This document shows, piece after piece, positions 38,445-48,432 of a stretch of DNA of 64,000 bases (its first letter is position 1; each line of letters starts with the position of its first letter). This stretch comes from Actinomadura sp. J1-007 (GTDB lineage: Bacteria; Actinomycetota; Actinomycetes; Streptosporangiales; Streptosporangiaceae), in assembly GCF_009793335.1 (NCBI RefSeq), contig NZ_WING01000001.1, forward strand, positions 1,612,001 to 1,676,000, read 5' to 3'. Made by a program: the position numbers and the translations under genes. The notes beneath the pieces were generated by a model, which was not told the origin of the DNA, did not search any database, and saw only the letters and a program-made list of their open reading frames with translations.

Positions 38445-40040
38445 ATGAGCGACGACACCCCCGGCCGCGCCGACCGCGCGGAGGACCCCGCCCCGAAGGA
38501 CGCCGGCGCCGACAGCGCCGAGGCGGGCAAGGCCGGACCGCCCGAAGCGAAGCCCGAGCCGAACGAGACCGACGCGGAGAACAACAAGGGCGACGCAGGC
38601 ACGGAGAACAACGAGGGCGGCGCCGAAGACCCGGAGAAATCCGGGGAGGCGGGGAAGAATGGCGAGCCGCGAAAGGCACGCACTCGTCGCCGTAAAGTGC
38701 TTCGCTGGACGGCCGTGGGCGCCGCCGCCGTCGTCCTCCTCGGAACTGCGGGCGCCGTCGGCCTCTATTACGACCTCGTCGGAGGCATCAAGCACAAGGA
38801 CGCCAGCGGCCAGCTCGGCTCGAACCGTCCGAAGAAGCTGAACAAGTCGCTCAACGTCCTGCTGATCGGGTCCGACACGCGGGACGGCGACAACGCGCGA
38901 TACGGCGCGTCCGCCGGGATGAGCGGAGCGCGTTCCGACACGGCGATCCTGCTGCACCTCTCCCCGAACCGCGACCAGGCCGTCGGGATCAGCTTCCCGC
39001 GCGACTCGATGGTCAAGATCCCCGAGTGCAAGAAGGAGAAGGGCGGAACGGTCCCGGCGCAGTTCGGGATGCTGAACGCCGCGTTCGCCTACGCGGGCCC
39101 GACCTGCACGTGGAAGATGCTGGAGTCGCTCACCGGCATCCACATCGACCATTTCGTCCAGGTCGACTTCTCGGGTTTCAAACGGATGGTGGACGCGCTC
39201 GGCGGCGTGGACATCTGCGTCGACAAACCCGTCAACGACCCGCGCGCCGAACTGTTCCTCAAGGCCGGAAAGCAGTCGGTCAAGGGCGAGGACGCGCTCG
39301 GCTACGTCCGCGCCCGCTACTCGCTCGGCGATGGCTCCGACCTCGAACGGATCGAACGGCAGCAGAAGTTCATGGCCTCGGTCGTCAACAAGGCCACCAG
39401 CGGAAAGGTGCTGTCCGACCCCGCCAAGCTCTACAAGTTCCTGAAAGCCACGAGCAAGTCGGTGACGACGGACGACGACCTCGACCTGTCGGCGATGCGG
39501 AAACTCGCCGAGGGGCTGAAGGGGATGAGCGCCGGGCAGGTGCGCTTCGTGACCGTTCCGGTGGAGGGGTACGCGCCGGACCCGAACCGCGTCCAGTGGG
39601 ACCAGGCTCGGGCGAAGCCGCTATTCGAGGCGATCCGGCACGACAACGACCTGCCCGCCGAGCCCGCCGCCCCTGCGAAGCAGGAGCCGAAGGCGCTCGA
39701 ACCGGCCAAGGTGAAGGTGACCGTCGTGGCCGCGGGCGCCAAGGACAAGGCGGTCGAGCGGATCACCGACCAGTTGAAACGGCGCGGCTTCGACGTCGCG
39801 AAGAAGGTGGAGGAGGCGCCGGCGGCGCCGGAGAGCCGCATCACGTACGCGCCGGCCGACGAGGCGCAGGCGTCCGCGCTCGCTCCCGCCGTCCCCGCCG
39901 CCCTGCTCTCCGCCGACCCGGACGCGCCGAAGGGCGGCGTCCGCCTGGTCATCGGCAAGAACGGCCTCACCCTCGCCCCGCCTCCGATCAACAAGATCGA
40001 CGGCGGGGTGAAGGCGGGCCAGAAGAACCCCTGCGCCTAG
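38445..40040 (+). CDS. LytR-CpsA-Psr (LCP) family cell-wall glycopolymer ligase
   Basis: A 531-residue membrane protein that attaches teichoic acid-like or other glycopolymers to peptidoglycan from a lipid-linked donor. Residues 1-85 are acidic and disordered, then one membrane segment (TAVGAAAVVLLGTAGAVGLYY). The LCP domain covers about 135-300 with VLLIGSDTRDG, SDTAILLHL, GISFPRDSMV and LGYVRARYSLGDGSDLERIERQQ, including the phosphate-binding arginines. A LytR C-terminal domain follows at about 415-510. A single gene on its own promoter, next to a kinase that could act on such proteins. Confidence 0.92.
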   Translation: MSDDTPGRADRAEDPAPKDAGADSAEAGKAGPPEAKPEPNETDAENNKGDAGTENNEGGAEDPEKSGEAGKNGEPRKARTRRRKVLRWTAVGAAAVVLLGTAGAVGLYYDLVGGIKHKDASGQLGSNRPKKLNKSLNVLLIGSDTRDGDNARYGASAGMSGARSDTAILLHLSPNRDQAVGISFPRDSMVKIPECKKEKGGTVPAQFGMLNAAFAYAGPTCTWKMLESLTGIHIDHFVQVDFSGFKRMVDALGGVDICVDKPVNDPRAELFLKAGKQSVKGEDALGYVRARYSLGDGSDLERIERQQKFMASVVNKATSGKVLSDPAKLYKFLKATSKSVTTDDDLDLSAMRKLAEGLKGMSAGQVRFVTVPVEGYAPDPNRVQWDQARAKPLFEAIRHDNDLPAEPAAPAKQEPKALEPAKVKVTVVAAGAKDKAVERITDQLKRRGFDVAKKVEEAPAAPESRITYAPADEAQASALAPAVPAALLSADPDAPKGGVRLVIGKNGLTLAPPPINKIDGGVKAGQKNPCA

Positions 40041-40140
40041 CCTGCGGGACGGACGGGACCGTACCGGAGCGGCTCTCCCTCGCCCGGCGCGGCAGGCCCT
40101 AGAGTCGTCCCGTAGGGACACCACCCAGGAGACGACGGCG

Positions 40141-40638
40141 ATGACGCACCCTTCCGACCCCGGCCAGCCGCACCACCCCCAGCCGGCCCCACCGCCGCCC
40201 CGCCCCCCTGGCGGCCCCACCCCCTACGGCCCACCCCCCCAAACCCGTCCCGGCCCCGGTCCCGTCCCGGGGCCCCGTCCCTCCGACACCGGCCAGACCC
40301 CCGTCCCGCAAGGCGGCTGGGTCCCCCCGGAACGCACCGACAAGGGCCTCTTCGGCGCCCTGCTCGACGCCAACTTCGACTACCTGGTGACGCCGAAGCT
40401 GATCAAGGTCTTCTATATCCTCGCCCTGCTGCTGATCAGTCTGTTCGCGCTGATGGTCGTGGCGCTCGGCATCTGGGTGGCGCAGTTGCGCAACGGGTGG
40501 CTGCTCGGCCTGCTCATCATGCTCAGCTCCCCGGTCATGTGGTTCTTCCAGGCGATTCTCGCCCGCATCTTCATGGAGGCCGTGGTGGTGCGGTTCAAGG
40601 GGGTCGAGCACCTGCGGGTGATCAAGGACAAGATCTAG
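40141..40638 (+). CDS. DUF4282 domain membrane protein
   Basis: A 165-residue protein. The first 65 residues are Pro-rich (repeated PPP/PG), then FGALLDANFDYLVTPKLIKVFY leads into two membrane segments (ILALLLISLFALMVVALGIWV and LLGLLIMLSSPVMWFFQAILA), the DUF4282 layout. Function is unknown in the family. ATG 40141 is the natural start, with CAGGAG upstream. It ends 47 bases before the kinase cassette and may be co-transcribed with it. Confidence 0.82.
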   Translation: MTHPSDPGQPHHPQPAPPPPRPPGGPTPYGPPPQTRPGPGPVPGPRPSDTGQTPVPQGGWVPPERTDKGLFGALLDANFDYLVTPKLIKVFYILALLLISLFALMVVALGIWVAQLRNGWLLGLLIMLSSPVMWFFQAILARIFMEAVVVRFKGVEHLRVIKDKI

Positions 40639-40684
40639 AGGGTGGGGTTAGGCTCGCCGGGAGTCACGCGACATAGACGGGGCA

Positions 40685-43190
40685 GTGCAGGTGGCCGACT
40701 TCGAGGAGCCAGGGTCCGGAGGCGACGCTCCACCGCGTGAGACGCGACGGGATCCCGGTGTGACGCATCGCGATCCGGAGGTTCCCGCGCCGCGCGCGGG
40801 CGGGCCTGCGGACACGCGGCGGGACGGGGCCGGGGGCGCGCAGGGCGGCGGGACGTTGATGCGGCTGCCGGCCGTTCTCGCCGAACGGTACGAGGTCGTC
40901 GCCGAGCTTCCCGTGCAGGGCGCCGAGTCCGACCTGCTGCTCGTGCGCGACGTGCGCGACGTGCGCGACGCACGGGCCCCACGCGACGCGCGCGGCGGCG
41001 AGTACGTGGTGAAGGTGTTCCGGCGCGGCTACCACGCCGACCGGGACGTGTGGGCGAAGCTGCCCGCGCTGGGCTCGCCGAACGTGCTGCGGATCCTGGA
41101 GACCGGGCACGCCGACGGCCGCGACTACGAGATCACCGAGTACGCGCCGGACGGGAACCTGCGGGCGCTGATGGCGGGGCCGCTGCCCGCCGAGGCCGTC
41201 ACCGAGATCGCGGCGCAGCTCGCGTCCGGGCTGGCGGCGCTGCACCGGGTCGGGATCGTGCACCGCGACCTGAAGCCGGAGAACGTGCTCGTCCTCGCCG
41301 CCGCGCCGCTGCGGCTGGCGATCGCGGACTTCGGGCTGAGCCGGGTCCTGGACGAGAGCGTGGTGTTCGCCTCGTCGTCGCGGACGCTGGCGTACGCGGC
41401 GCCGGAGTCGCTGTCGGGGCAGGTGTCCCCGGCGCGCGACTGGTGGTCGCTGGGGATGATCGTCCGGGAGCTGGTGACCGGGCGCGCGCCGTTCCTGGGG
41501 TTGAGCGAGACGGCGGTGGTCGACCATCTCGCGACGCGTCCGGTGAGCGCCGACGACGTTCCGGACGGGCGGTTGCGGCTGCTCTGCCAGGGGCTGCTGA
41601 CGCGCGACCCGCGCGCCCGGTGGGGCGGGGAGCAGCTCGCGGAGTGGCTCGGCGGAGGCGCGCCCCCCGTCGCGAAGGAGGCCCCGAGACCAGTCGCCCC
41701 GGCCGCTCCGCCCGGCGCGGGCGTGCCGTTCAACGGGCGGCGGTTCACCGACCGGGCCGAGTTGGCGCGCGCTCGTCGAGCGGTGGGACTACGCGGCGCT
41801 GTACTTCTTCGGACGGGGCGAGACGGGCGAGGCGTGGCGGAGCCTGCGCGACTGGCTCGCGGAGGTCCCGGACGACAGCCGGATCGGGCTGGTCGACGGC
41901 TACCTGACCACCGGGCTCGCGCCGGACGTGAAGCTGCTGCACCTCGTCCGGTGGCTGGACCCGTCGATGCCGCCGCACTTCCTCGGCCGCCGCGTCACCG
42001 CGGACGACCTGCCGGTGCTGGCGGCGCTGGCCGGGGACGCGGCGCATCCCGACCACCGCACCGCGTGCCTGCTCGGCCGCGAGCTGTGGGAGCAGAGCCT
42101 GCTGCGCGTCCTGGCGGGGTTCGAGCAGGGGCACGACCTGGCGGGGATCGACGACCAGTGGCGCGTCCACGTGCGGGCCTGGAACGACCTGGCGCGCTGG
42201 CTCCGCGAGCACGAGGCCACGCCGGCGGGTCTCGCCGCGCGCCTTCCGGCAGCGGGCGGGAGCGGTGACGGCGTGCCGGTCGCCAGTGGGGCCCCGGTCG
42301 CCGGGGGCGTCGCGGTCGCCGGGGGGATCCCGGCGGACGATCCGCCCGTCGTCCTGCTGACGTTGCTGGCGCTGGCCGCGCGTCCGGCGGAGACGCGGCG
42401 CGCGCTCGCGGACGCCGCGTCGCGGGCCCGCGCGTCCGTACGGGGCGAGGTGCCGTGGTTCGCGTGGATGGCGGACGGCGCGGGCGACGACCCGTTGCGG
42501 CTCCTCGCGGTCGCCCGCGCGGCGCCCGAGGCCGCCCTGGAGGGCGAGGCGCGGGCGCGGGAGCTGCACGCCGCCGAGCAGCGGTCGGCCGCGCTGCGCG
42601 CCCAGCGGGCCGAGCGGGAACGGCTCCGGCTCGCGGGACGCGGCTCCGCCGTCGCCCGCGCCGCCGCGTGGTCGGTGCCGTTCCTCGCGCTGTGGCTGGC
42701 CGGGAGCTGGGTGGTCGGCGCCGTGTTCGGCGAGAAGGAGTCGGGGACGTCCAGTGTGGGCGCGCCGAGCGGCGGGTCGGGCCTCGGGTTCGGCGCGCTG
42801 GCGGCCGTCGCCGTGCTGGTGTGGGCGGTGCAGTGCGGGGCCGAGGTCCTGCTGGCGCGCACGCAGGGCACGGACTACCTGCCGTACGGCCCGTGGTCGT
42901 GGCTGTCCAAGCTGCTGGGCGCGGGCGGCCGAGGGCTGTCCAAGGCCGGGCGGGCGGTGTCGGGCGCCGCCAGGCAGACGCGGGGGCGCGGATGCGGGCT
43001 GATGCTGATCGCGGCGATCGTTCCGTTGCTGGGCTTCCTGCTGCTGTCCATGCTGATGTCGTCCATCGCGGGCGTGCTGTGGGTGCTGGTCATGGTCGCC
43101 GGGGCGGGCGCGCACGCGGTCGCCGCCGGGTTCCGGCTGCACGAGTGGCGGCAGGCCCGCGAGGAGGAAGAGCGCCGGGCCGCGGCATGA
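40685..43190 (+). CDS. Membrane-anchored Ser/Thr kinase, first gene of signalling cassette; frame break near 41766
   Basis: About 834 residues when the break at 41764-41771 is repaired (either two bases lost from a CG repeat or one G gained). The kinase domain is near residues 65-320: VVKVF lysine, VHRDLKPENVLV, IADFGLSRV and LAYAAPES. It has no canonical glycine-loop sequence. After a Pro linker comes a helical domain of about 200 residues (from WDYAALYFFGRGE through WNDLARWL) that I do not recognise. The C terminus has at least four hydrophobic segments (WSVPFLALWLAGSWVVGAVF, GALAAVAVLVWAVQ, and two between 43000 and 43130). Head of a five-gene run reading the same way. Confidence 0.8.
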
Positions 43191-43229
43191 ATCACTGGGC
43201 CCCGGCATGACCGTTCCGGGAGGGACAAC

Positions 43230-44387
43230 GTGAGCAGCGGCGTCGAGGCCGACATCGCACTGGACGCGGCGGTCGTCCTCACCCTGGGGATGAACCGCGT
43301 CCTCGGCCGTACGGCGGGGGCGGCGGGACGCGGCGCCGAGGCCCTGGCCGCGCTCGCGGGCGAACGCGCCGAGGCCCGGGCCGCCGCGCTCGCCGAGGCG
43401 CGCACGTACGAGCGGGCGCTGCGCGAGGTCCTCGAACGCAACGCCCGCATCGACGCGCTCGCGCGGTCCCGCGACAGGATCGGCGCCGACGCGGAGCTGC
43501 CCGCGCCGCTGACGCCCGCCGACGAGACGCCGGACCAGCTGACCGCGTGGTGCGCCGCGACCGACCGCCTGCTGGACGAGGCGGAGCGGCGGCTCTCCGA
43601 GCATCTCGCCGCCGAGGTGACGTCGCAGATCTTCACCGCGCCCGCCGAAGGGCTCCGCGCCGACACCGGCCCGTCCGCCCCGTCCGGCGAACGGCACCAG
43701 GAGCGGGAGCAGGACGGGCCCGAGGGCGGGAGCGGACTCCAGGCGACGCTCGAACGGGTGCTGGCGCGCCTGCTGCCCGACGCGGCCGAGGCCGAGCGCC
43801 GCGCGGTCGCCGAGGCGGCGCGGCTCCTCGCGGACGCGGGCGCAGGCGAGGCCGAGGCCGCGCTGACGGAGGTGCGGCTGCGGGTGCGGGACGCCAACCG
43901 CCGCACCGAGGAGCGCCGCGAGGCGCTGCGCCGCGCCGAGGCCGAACGGGACGCCGCCGAGCAGGCCGAGGCCGAGCGCCGCTACGTGCTCGACTCGATC
44001 ACGGCCGCGTTCACCGGGATGGGGTACGAGGTCGACGCCGGGTTCGAGACGCTGACCGCGTCGGACGGCACGGTCGTGCTGACCCGCGGGAGCTGGCCCG
44101 ACCACAGCGTGAAGATGCGGGTGGACGGCGTCGGGCAGGTCCGCGCGTCGATGGTCCGGGAGCGTCCGGCCGAGAGCGAGGACGACCGCCGGGTCGACGT
44201 CGAGCGCGAGCGCGAGTGGTGCGAGGCGTTCGAGGCCGCGCGCGACCGGCTGGCCGGGGCGGGGATACGCTCCGACGTGACGTGGCGGCTGGAGCCGGGG
44301 GTGCGGGAGCTGCCGGTCGCCGCCCGCGCGCGGCGGCCCGCGGCCCGCGCCGGACGGCGCGAGCGCGGCCGCGAACGCGAGAAGTGA
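43230..44387 (+). CDS. Coiled-coil protein of the kinase cassette
   Basis: A 385-residue protein of unknown family. The N-terminal 100 residues and residues about 175-260 are strongly charged Ala/Glu/Arg helices, probably coiled coils (RTEERREALRRAEAERDAAEQAEAERR). A small C-terminal domain (AAFTGMGYEVDAGFETLTASDGTVVLTRG, about 265-350) is alpha/beta in character and ends in an Arg-rich tail. Start GTG 43230 with GGAGGG upstream. Between the kinase and the AAA+ protein, it could be their adaptor; that is inference from position. Confidence 0.75.
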   Translation: MSSGVEADIALDAAVVLTLGMNRVLGRTAGAAGRGAEALAALAGERAEARAAALAEARTYERALREVLERNARIDALARSRDRIGADAELPAPLTPADETPDQLTAWCAATDRLLDEAERRLSEHLAAEVTSQIFTAPAEGLRADTGPSAPSGERHQEREQDGPEGGSGLQATLERVLARLLPDAAEAERRAVAEAARLLADAGAGEAEAALTEVRLRVRDANRRTEERREALRRAEAERDAAEQAEAERRYVLDSITAAFTGMGYEVDAGFETLTASDGTVVLTRGSWPDHSVKMRVDGVGQVRASMVRERPAESEDDRRVDVEREREWCEAFEAARDRLAGAGIRSDVTWRLEPGVRELPVAARARRPAARAGRRERGREREK

Positions 44388-44422
44388 CCGGAGCAGAGCG
44401 AGCCGCGAGCGGAGTCAGCCTG

Positions 44423-46342
44423 ATGAGCATCGAATCACCGACCCTCGGGGGACGGCTGCCGGGGTGGCCGCCGTTCATCCGCGAGCTGGACGCGACGCTG
44501 TCGGTGCACTCCCAGTACGTGCTGTCCGGCAACCTCTACGACAGCTTCCTCGCGCCGCCGACCGACGCCGTCGGGCCCGCGCGGCTGCTGCCGCTGCGCG
44601 ACCTGCTGTGGGAGTCGCTGCGCTCCAGCGGGTCGTCCTGCATGGTCGTGTACGACCCGGTGGACGGCCTCCAGGTGTATCCCGACACCGGCGACGAGAT
44701 CGCCGAGGAGGCCGCGAAGGCGGCGGAGAAGCTCCTCGGCAAGCTGAAGGCCGACGAGAAGCCGTCGCTGGAGGGCCTCACCCGCCACCTGTCGGGGGTG
44801 GCGCGGCCCCAGGAGAACCTGCGCGCCGCGTTCGTCATCGACTCGGCGTCGCGGATCGCGCGGACCCCGACCGACCTGGAGCCCGCCGAGCGCGACTTCT
44901 TCCGCTACTGCGCGAAGCTGTCGCGCAGCGCCCGCCCCGTGCGGGTGGTGGGCGCGCGGCCGAAGCCGCTCTACAACCCGATCATCTGGCTGGTGGAGCG
45001 GCCCGGCGACCTGCCGCCCTGGCTGACCAACGACAACGAGAACATCCGCGAGATCACCATCCCGCGCCCGCACCTCGGCGACCGGCAGGAGACCGCGCGG
45101 CTGCTCGCCCGCGCGTTCGGGGTGAGCGACGTCGGCGCGGACGAGGCCGCCGCGGCGGCGTGCGACGCGTTCGCCGAGCAGGCCGACGGGCTCACCCTCC
45201 AGTCGATGATCGAGGTGACCCGGCTCGCCAAGGAGCGCAACGTCAGCCTGGCCGACCTGCCCGACGCCGTCCGCACCTACAAGCTCGGGGTGCTCGACAA
45301 CCCGTGGAGCCGCGGGCACCTGCGCCGCCGCGTCCTGGAGGGCGAGCGGAAGGTCCCCGAACGGGTGATCGGGCAGCGGCAGGCCGTCACCAAGACCCTC
45401 GACATCCTCAAGCGGGCGGTCCTCGGCCTGTCGGGCGCGCAGGCGACGCGGTCGGGGAGCCGTCCGCGCGGGGTGCTGTTCTTCGCCGGGCCGACGGGCA
45501 CCGGCAAGACCGAGCTGGCCAAGGCGATCACCGAGCTGGTCTTCGGGGACGAGTCGGCCTACCTGCGGTTCGACATGAGCGAGTTCTCCGCCGAGGGGTC
45601 GGGCGACCGGCTGATCGGGTCGCCGCCCGGGTACGTGGGGCACGAGGCGGGCGGCGAGCTGACCAACGCCGTCCGCGAGGACCCGTTCCGGGTGATCCTG
45701 TTCGACGAGATCGAGAAGGCGCACCCGCGGATCCTCGACAAGTTCCTCCAGATCCTGGAGGACGGGCGGCTCACCGACGGCCGCGGCAACACCGTGCACT
45801 TCTCCGAGGCCATCCTGATCTTCACCTCGAACCTCGGGATGTACGTCCCGGGCCGCGACCTGACGGCCCGTTCGGACGGCGGGGGGCACGCCCCGCAGGG
45901 CCGGGTGCAGAACATCGCGCCGGGCATGACCTACGACGAGATCGAGCAGCGGATCAAGGGCGCGGTCGCCGACCACTTCACCGACGTGCTGAACCGCCCC
46001 GAGCTGCTCAACCGGTTCGGCGACAACATCGTGGTGTTCGACTTCATCGCCGGCGAGGCCGCCGACAAGATCTTCGACCTCCAGTTCGCCAACATCTGCC
46101 GCCGCGTCACCGACGAGCACCGCCTCGTCCTCGCGGTGAAGGGCGAGGCGCTCCAGACGCTGCGCGAGTGGTGCACCGCCGAGCTCGACAAGGGCGGCCG
46201 GGGCATCGGGATGGCGCTGGAGTCGCACTTCGTCAACCCGCTGGCCCGCGCGCTGTTCGACCGCGACCTGAAGCCGGACGAGCGGATCACCGTGTCGGCG
46301 ATCCGGCGCGAGGGCGGCATCGTCCACCTGGACCTCCAGTGA
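44423..46342 (+). CDS. ClpB/ClpA-like AAA+ ATPase with degenerate first module
   Basis: A 639-residue protein. The C-terminal half is a Clp D2-type AAA+ module: GPTGTGKTELAKAI Walker A, VILFDEIEKAHP Walker B, DMSEFSAEGSGDRLIGSPPG pore-loop region, IFTSNLG sensor 1 and LNRPELLNRFGDNIVVF with the arginine finger. The N-terminal half looks like a decayed AAA module: MVVYDPVDGL where Walker A would be, AAFVIDSASRI like Walker B, and NIREITIPRPHLGDRQETARLLARAF like the lid. No ClpP-binding IGF/IGL loop is seen, so it is more a remodelling enzyme than a protease partner. The radical SAM gene overlaps its stop by 4 bases. Confidence 0.85.
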   Translation: MSIESPTLGGRLPGWPPFIRELDATLSVHSQYVLSGNLYDSFLAPPTDAVGPARLLPLRDLLWESLRSSGSSCMVVYDPVDGLQVYPDTGDEIAEEAAKAAEKLLGKLKADEKPSLEGLTRHLSGVARPQENLRAAFVIDSASRIARTPTDLEPAERDFFRYCAKLSRSARPVRVVGARPKPLYNPIIWLVERPGDLPPWLTNDNENIREITIPRPHLGDRQETARLLARAFGVSDVGADEAAAAACDAFAEQADGLTLQSMIEVTRLAKERNVSLADLPDAVRTYKLGVLDNPWSRGHLRRRVLEGERKVPERVIGQRQAVTKTLDILKRAVLGLSGAQATRSGSRPRGVLFFAGPTGTGKTELAKAITELVFGDESAYLRFDMSEFSAEGSGDRLIGSPPGYVGHEAGGELTNAVREDPFRVILFDEIEKAHPRILDKFLQILEDGRLTDGRGNTVHFSEAILIFTSNLGMYVPGRDLTARSDGGGHAPQGRVQNIAPGMTYDEIEQRIKGAVADHFTDVLNRPELLNRFGDNIVVFDFIAGEAADKIFDLQFANICRRVTDEHRLVLAVKGEALQTLREWCTAELDKGGRGIGMALESHFVNPLARALFDRDLKPDERITVSAIRREGGIVHLDLQ

Positions 46343-47170
46343 GCCCGCCCGGCCCCGCGGACCCCGCTGCGGACCGCGCTCCCGGCCCCGCGGACCCCGC
46401 CTCCGGCCCCGGGCCCGCGGGCTCCGGCTCCGAGGGGCCGCGCCGGGACGGCGGGGACGGGCCGGCGCTGCTGCTGGCGAAGGCGCACTACCCGGTCACC
46501 ACGCTCGGGCCCGGCACCCGCGCGGGCATCTGGACGCAGGGCTGCACGCTGCACTGCCCCGGGTGCCTGTCCAGGGACACCTGGGACGCCGATCCGGGCC
46601 GGGCCGTGCCCGTGGCGGCGGTGCTGGGCTGGCTGGCGTCCCTGCCCGGCCCGGTGGACGGCGTGACGATCTCGGGGGCGAACCGTTCCAGCAGCCGGAG
46701 GCCCTGGCGGCGCTGCTGCGCGGGATCCGCGCGTGGCGGGACGGCCTCCGCCGTGAGACGATTCCGTTGGACATACTCGTCTACAGCGGATATGTCTACA
46801 CTCGGCTCTCGCGCTCCTCCGGGACGCGCGAGATCATGAGCATGTGCGACGCCGTCATCACGGGGCCGTACGTCGACCGGCTGAATCCGGAGGCGGGACA
46901 CTCCGGGAGTGGCTCTCTACTCTGGAGGGGGTCGGCCAACCAGCGCGTCGTTCCGATCTCCCCGCTCGGGAGCGGCGGTACGGAGCAGCGGCCGGCGTCG
47001 TGCAGACTGAGGAAGACGCAGGGCCCCGAGTGCAGGTGTCCGTGGACGAGGGGCCGGAGGGAAGGCGGGTGTACTACATCGGGATCCCGCGAAGGGGTGA
47101 CATGGAGCACCTCACATCGACGCTCGAACGCGCCGGGGTGCGCTCGGGGGATGTGTCATGGCGACCTTGA
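46339..47170 (+). CDS. Radical SAM activase-like protein (NrdG type), frame breaks near 46674 and 46968
   Basis: About 277 residues when one G is restored in each of the runs 46674-46678 and 46968-46970. After a Pro/Gly-rich N terminus of 45 residues, GIWTQGCTLHCPGC carries the CX3CX2C ligands of the 4Fe-4S cluster. TISGGEPFQQPEAL is the SAM-binding GGEP motif, and LDILVYSGYVY, CDAVITGPYVD and LWRGSANQRVV are NrdG-like. The C terminus (VYYIGIPRRGDMEHL) is an addition not found in NrdG. GTG 46339 overlaps the AAA+ stop (GTGA), and the end overlaps the next ATG by 13 bases. No glycyl-radical enzyme is in view. Confidence 0.82.
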
Positions 47171-48404
47171 ACTGTCCTGTCTGTGACGAGCCGTTCCAGC
47201 AGGGCGATCTGCTCTGCCTGAGCTGCGGCGCCAACCTGGCGCGCGCCGGCGGCGGCGCCGCGCGGCGTCCGGGCCCGGGCGGCTACGACCAGGCTCCGGG
47301 CGGGTACGACCAGGCTCCCGGCGGCTACAACCAGCCACCTCCCGGTTACGAGCACCAGCAGCAGGGCCAGCCGTACCAGCAGGCGCCCCCGCAGCACCAG
47401 GCTCCTCCGCAGCACCAGGCTCCGCAGCCCCCGGCCGACCAGTGGGGCGCTCCGCCGCCCCAGCAGCAGGCGCCGCCGCAGCATCAGGCTCCGCAGCACC
47501 AGCCCGACCAGTGGGGGCACCGCCTCCGCAACAGCAGGCACCCCCGCAGCCTCAGGCCGACCAGTGGGGAGCTCCGCCGCCCCACCACCAGGCGCCGCCG
47601 CAGCACCAGGCACCGCAGCCTCCCGCCGACCAGTGGGGCGCTCCGCCACCGCAGCAGCAGGCACCGCATCAGCACCAGGCACCGCAGCCCCAGGCCGACC
47701 AGTGGGGGGCACCGCCCCCGCAACAGCAGGCACCCCCGCAGCCTCAGGCCGACCAGTGGGGCGCTCCGCCGCCCCAGCAGCAGGCGCCGCCGCAGCACCA
47801 GCCCGACCAGTGGGGAGCGCCGCCGGCGCACGACCAGCAGTACTCGCCGCCGCCCGGCCCGGCCGACCACCAGTACCAGCAGCCGCCCCAGGGGCAGCAC
47901 CAGCCGCCGATGCCGCCGCCGCACGGCCGCGAGGCGACGCTCCTCCCGCCCGAGCAGCAGCACGGCGGGGCGCCGGGCCAGCGCCCGCACGGCAGCGACA
48001 GCACGGCGTTCATGTGCCCCTACTGCGAGGCGGTGCTGACCAACCCGGGCGCCGCGCAGTGCGACTCGTGCCTGCGGCCGCTGCCGCAGAAGGGCACGCC
48101 CGTGCTGCGGATGATGTTCCCGGGCGGCGAGCTGAAGGTCTCGGTCGGCCAGCACCTGGTGCTCGGCCGCGACGCGGGCCAGTCGCCGGTGGCCGCGACG
48201 TTCACGCAGTACGACAACGTGTCGCGGCGGCACTCGACGGTCTGGCTCGACCCGTCCGGCACCGCCTGGGTCCGCGACGAGGGCTCGACCAACGGCACGT
48301 TCGTCAACGGCGAGCGGCTGCCCCGCGGGGTGGAGGCGCCGCTGCGCGACGGCGACCAGCTCCGCCTGGCCGCCGACGTGACGGGCACCGTCCAGCTCAA
48401 CTAG
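47158..48404 (+). CDS. Double zinc-ribbon, Pro/Gln-repeat, FHA-domain protein; frame break near 47513
   Basis: About 415 residues when one G is restored in the GGGGG run at 47513-47517. The first zinc ribbon is NCPVC...CLSCG (Cys 6, 9, 20, 23). About 220 residues of Pro/Gln-rich repeats follow, built on DQWGAPPPQQQAPP. A second ribbon is MCPYCEAVL...QCDSC. The C-terminal FHA domain has LVLGRDAGQ, NVSRRHSTVWL and DEGSTNGTFVNGERL, so it should bind phosphothreonine, presumably a product of the cassette's kinase. Last gene of the cassette, followed by a strong hairpin at 48433-48472. Confidence 0.85.
47387..47815 (+). repeat. Pro/Gln-coding imperfect tandem repeats
   Basis: At least seven imperfect units on the pattern GACCAGTGGGG-GC(A/T)CCGCC-(CAGCAG)-GC(A/G)CC encode DQWGAPPPQQQAPPQ. 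Unit length varies, so this is protein low complexity, not a CRISPR or minisatellite with a fixed period. Such repeats also promote assembly error, and one frame break lies here. Confidence 0.8.
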
Positions 48405-48428
48405 CAGTGCCGCTCAACTAGCGGTGCC
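48395..48428. repeat. 17-base tandem duplication over a stop codon
   Basis: GCTCAACTAGCAGTGCC (48395-48411) is followed by the same 17 bases with one change (48412-48428). It spans the stop codon of the FHA gene; each copy contains an in-phase-looking TAG. Confidence 0.85.
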
Positions 48429-48432
48429 GCGC

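Noticed and set aside
47387..47815. Possible CRISPR-like array
   Set aside because: The repeats vary in length, lack unique spacers and code in frame for DQWGAPPPQQQ.
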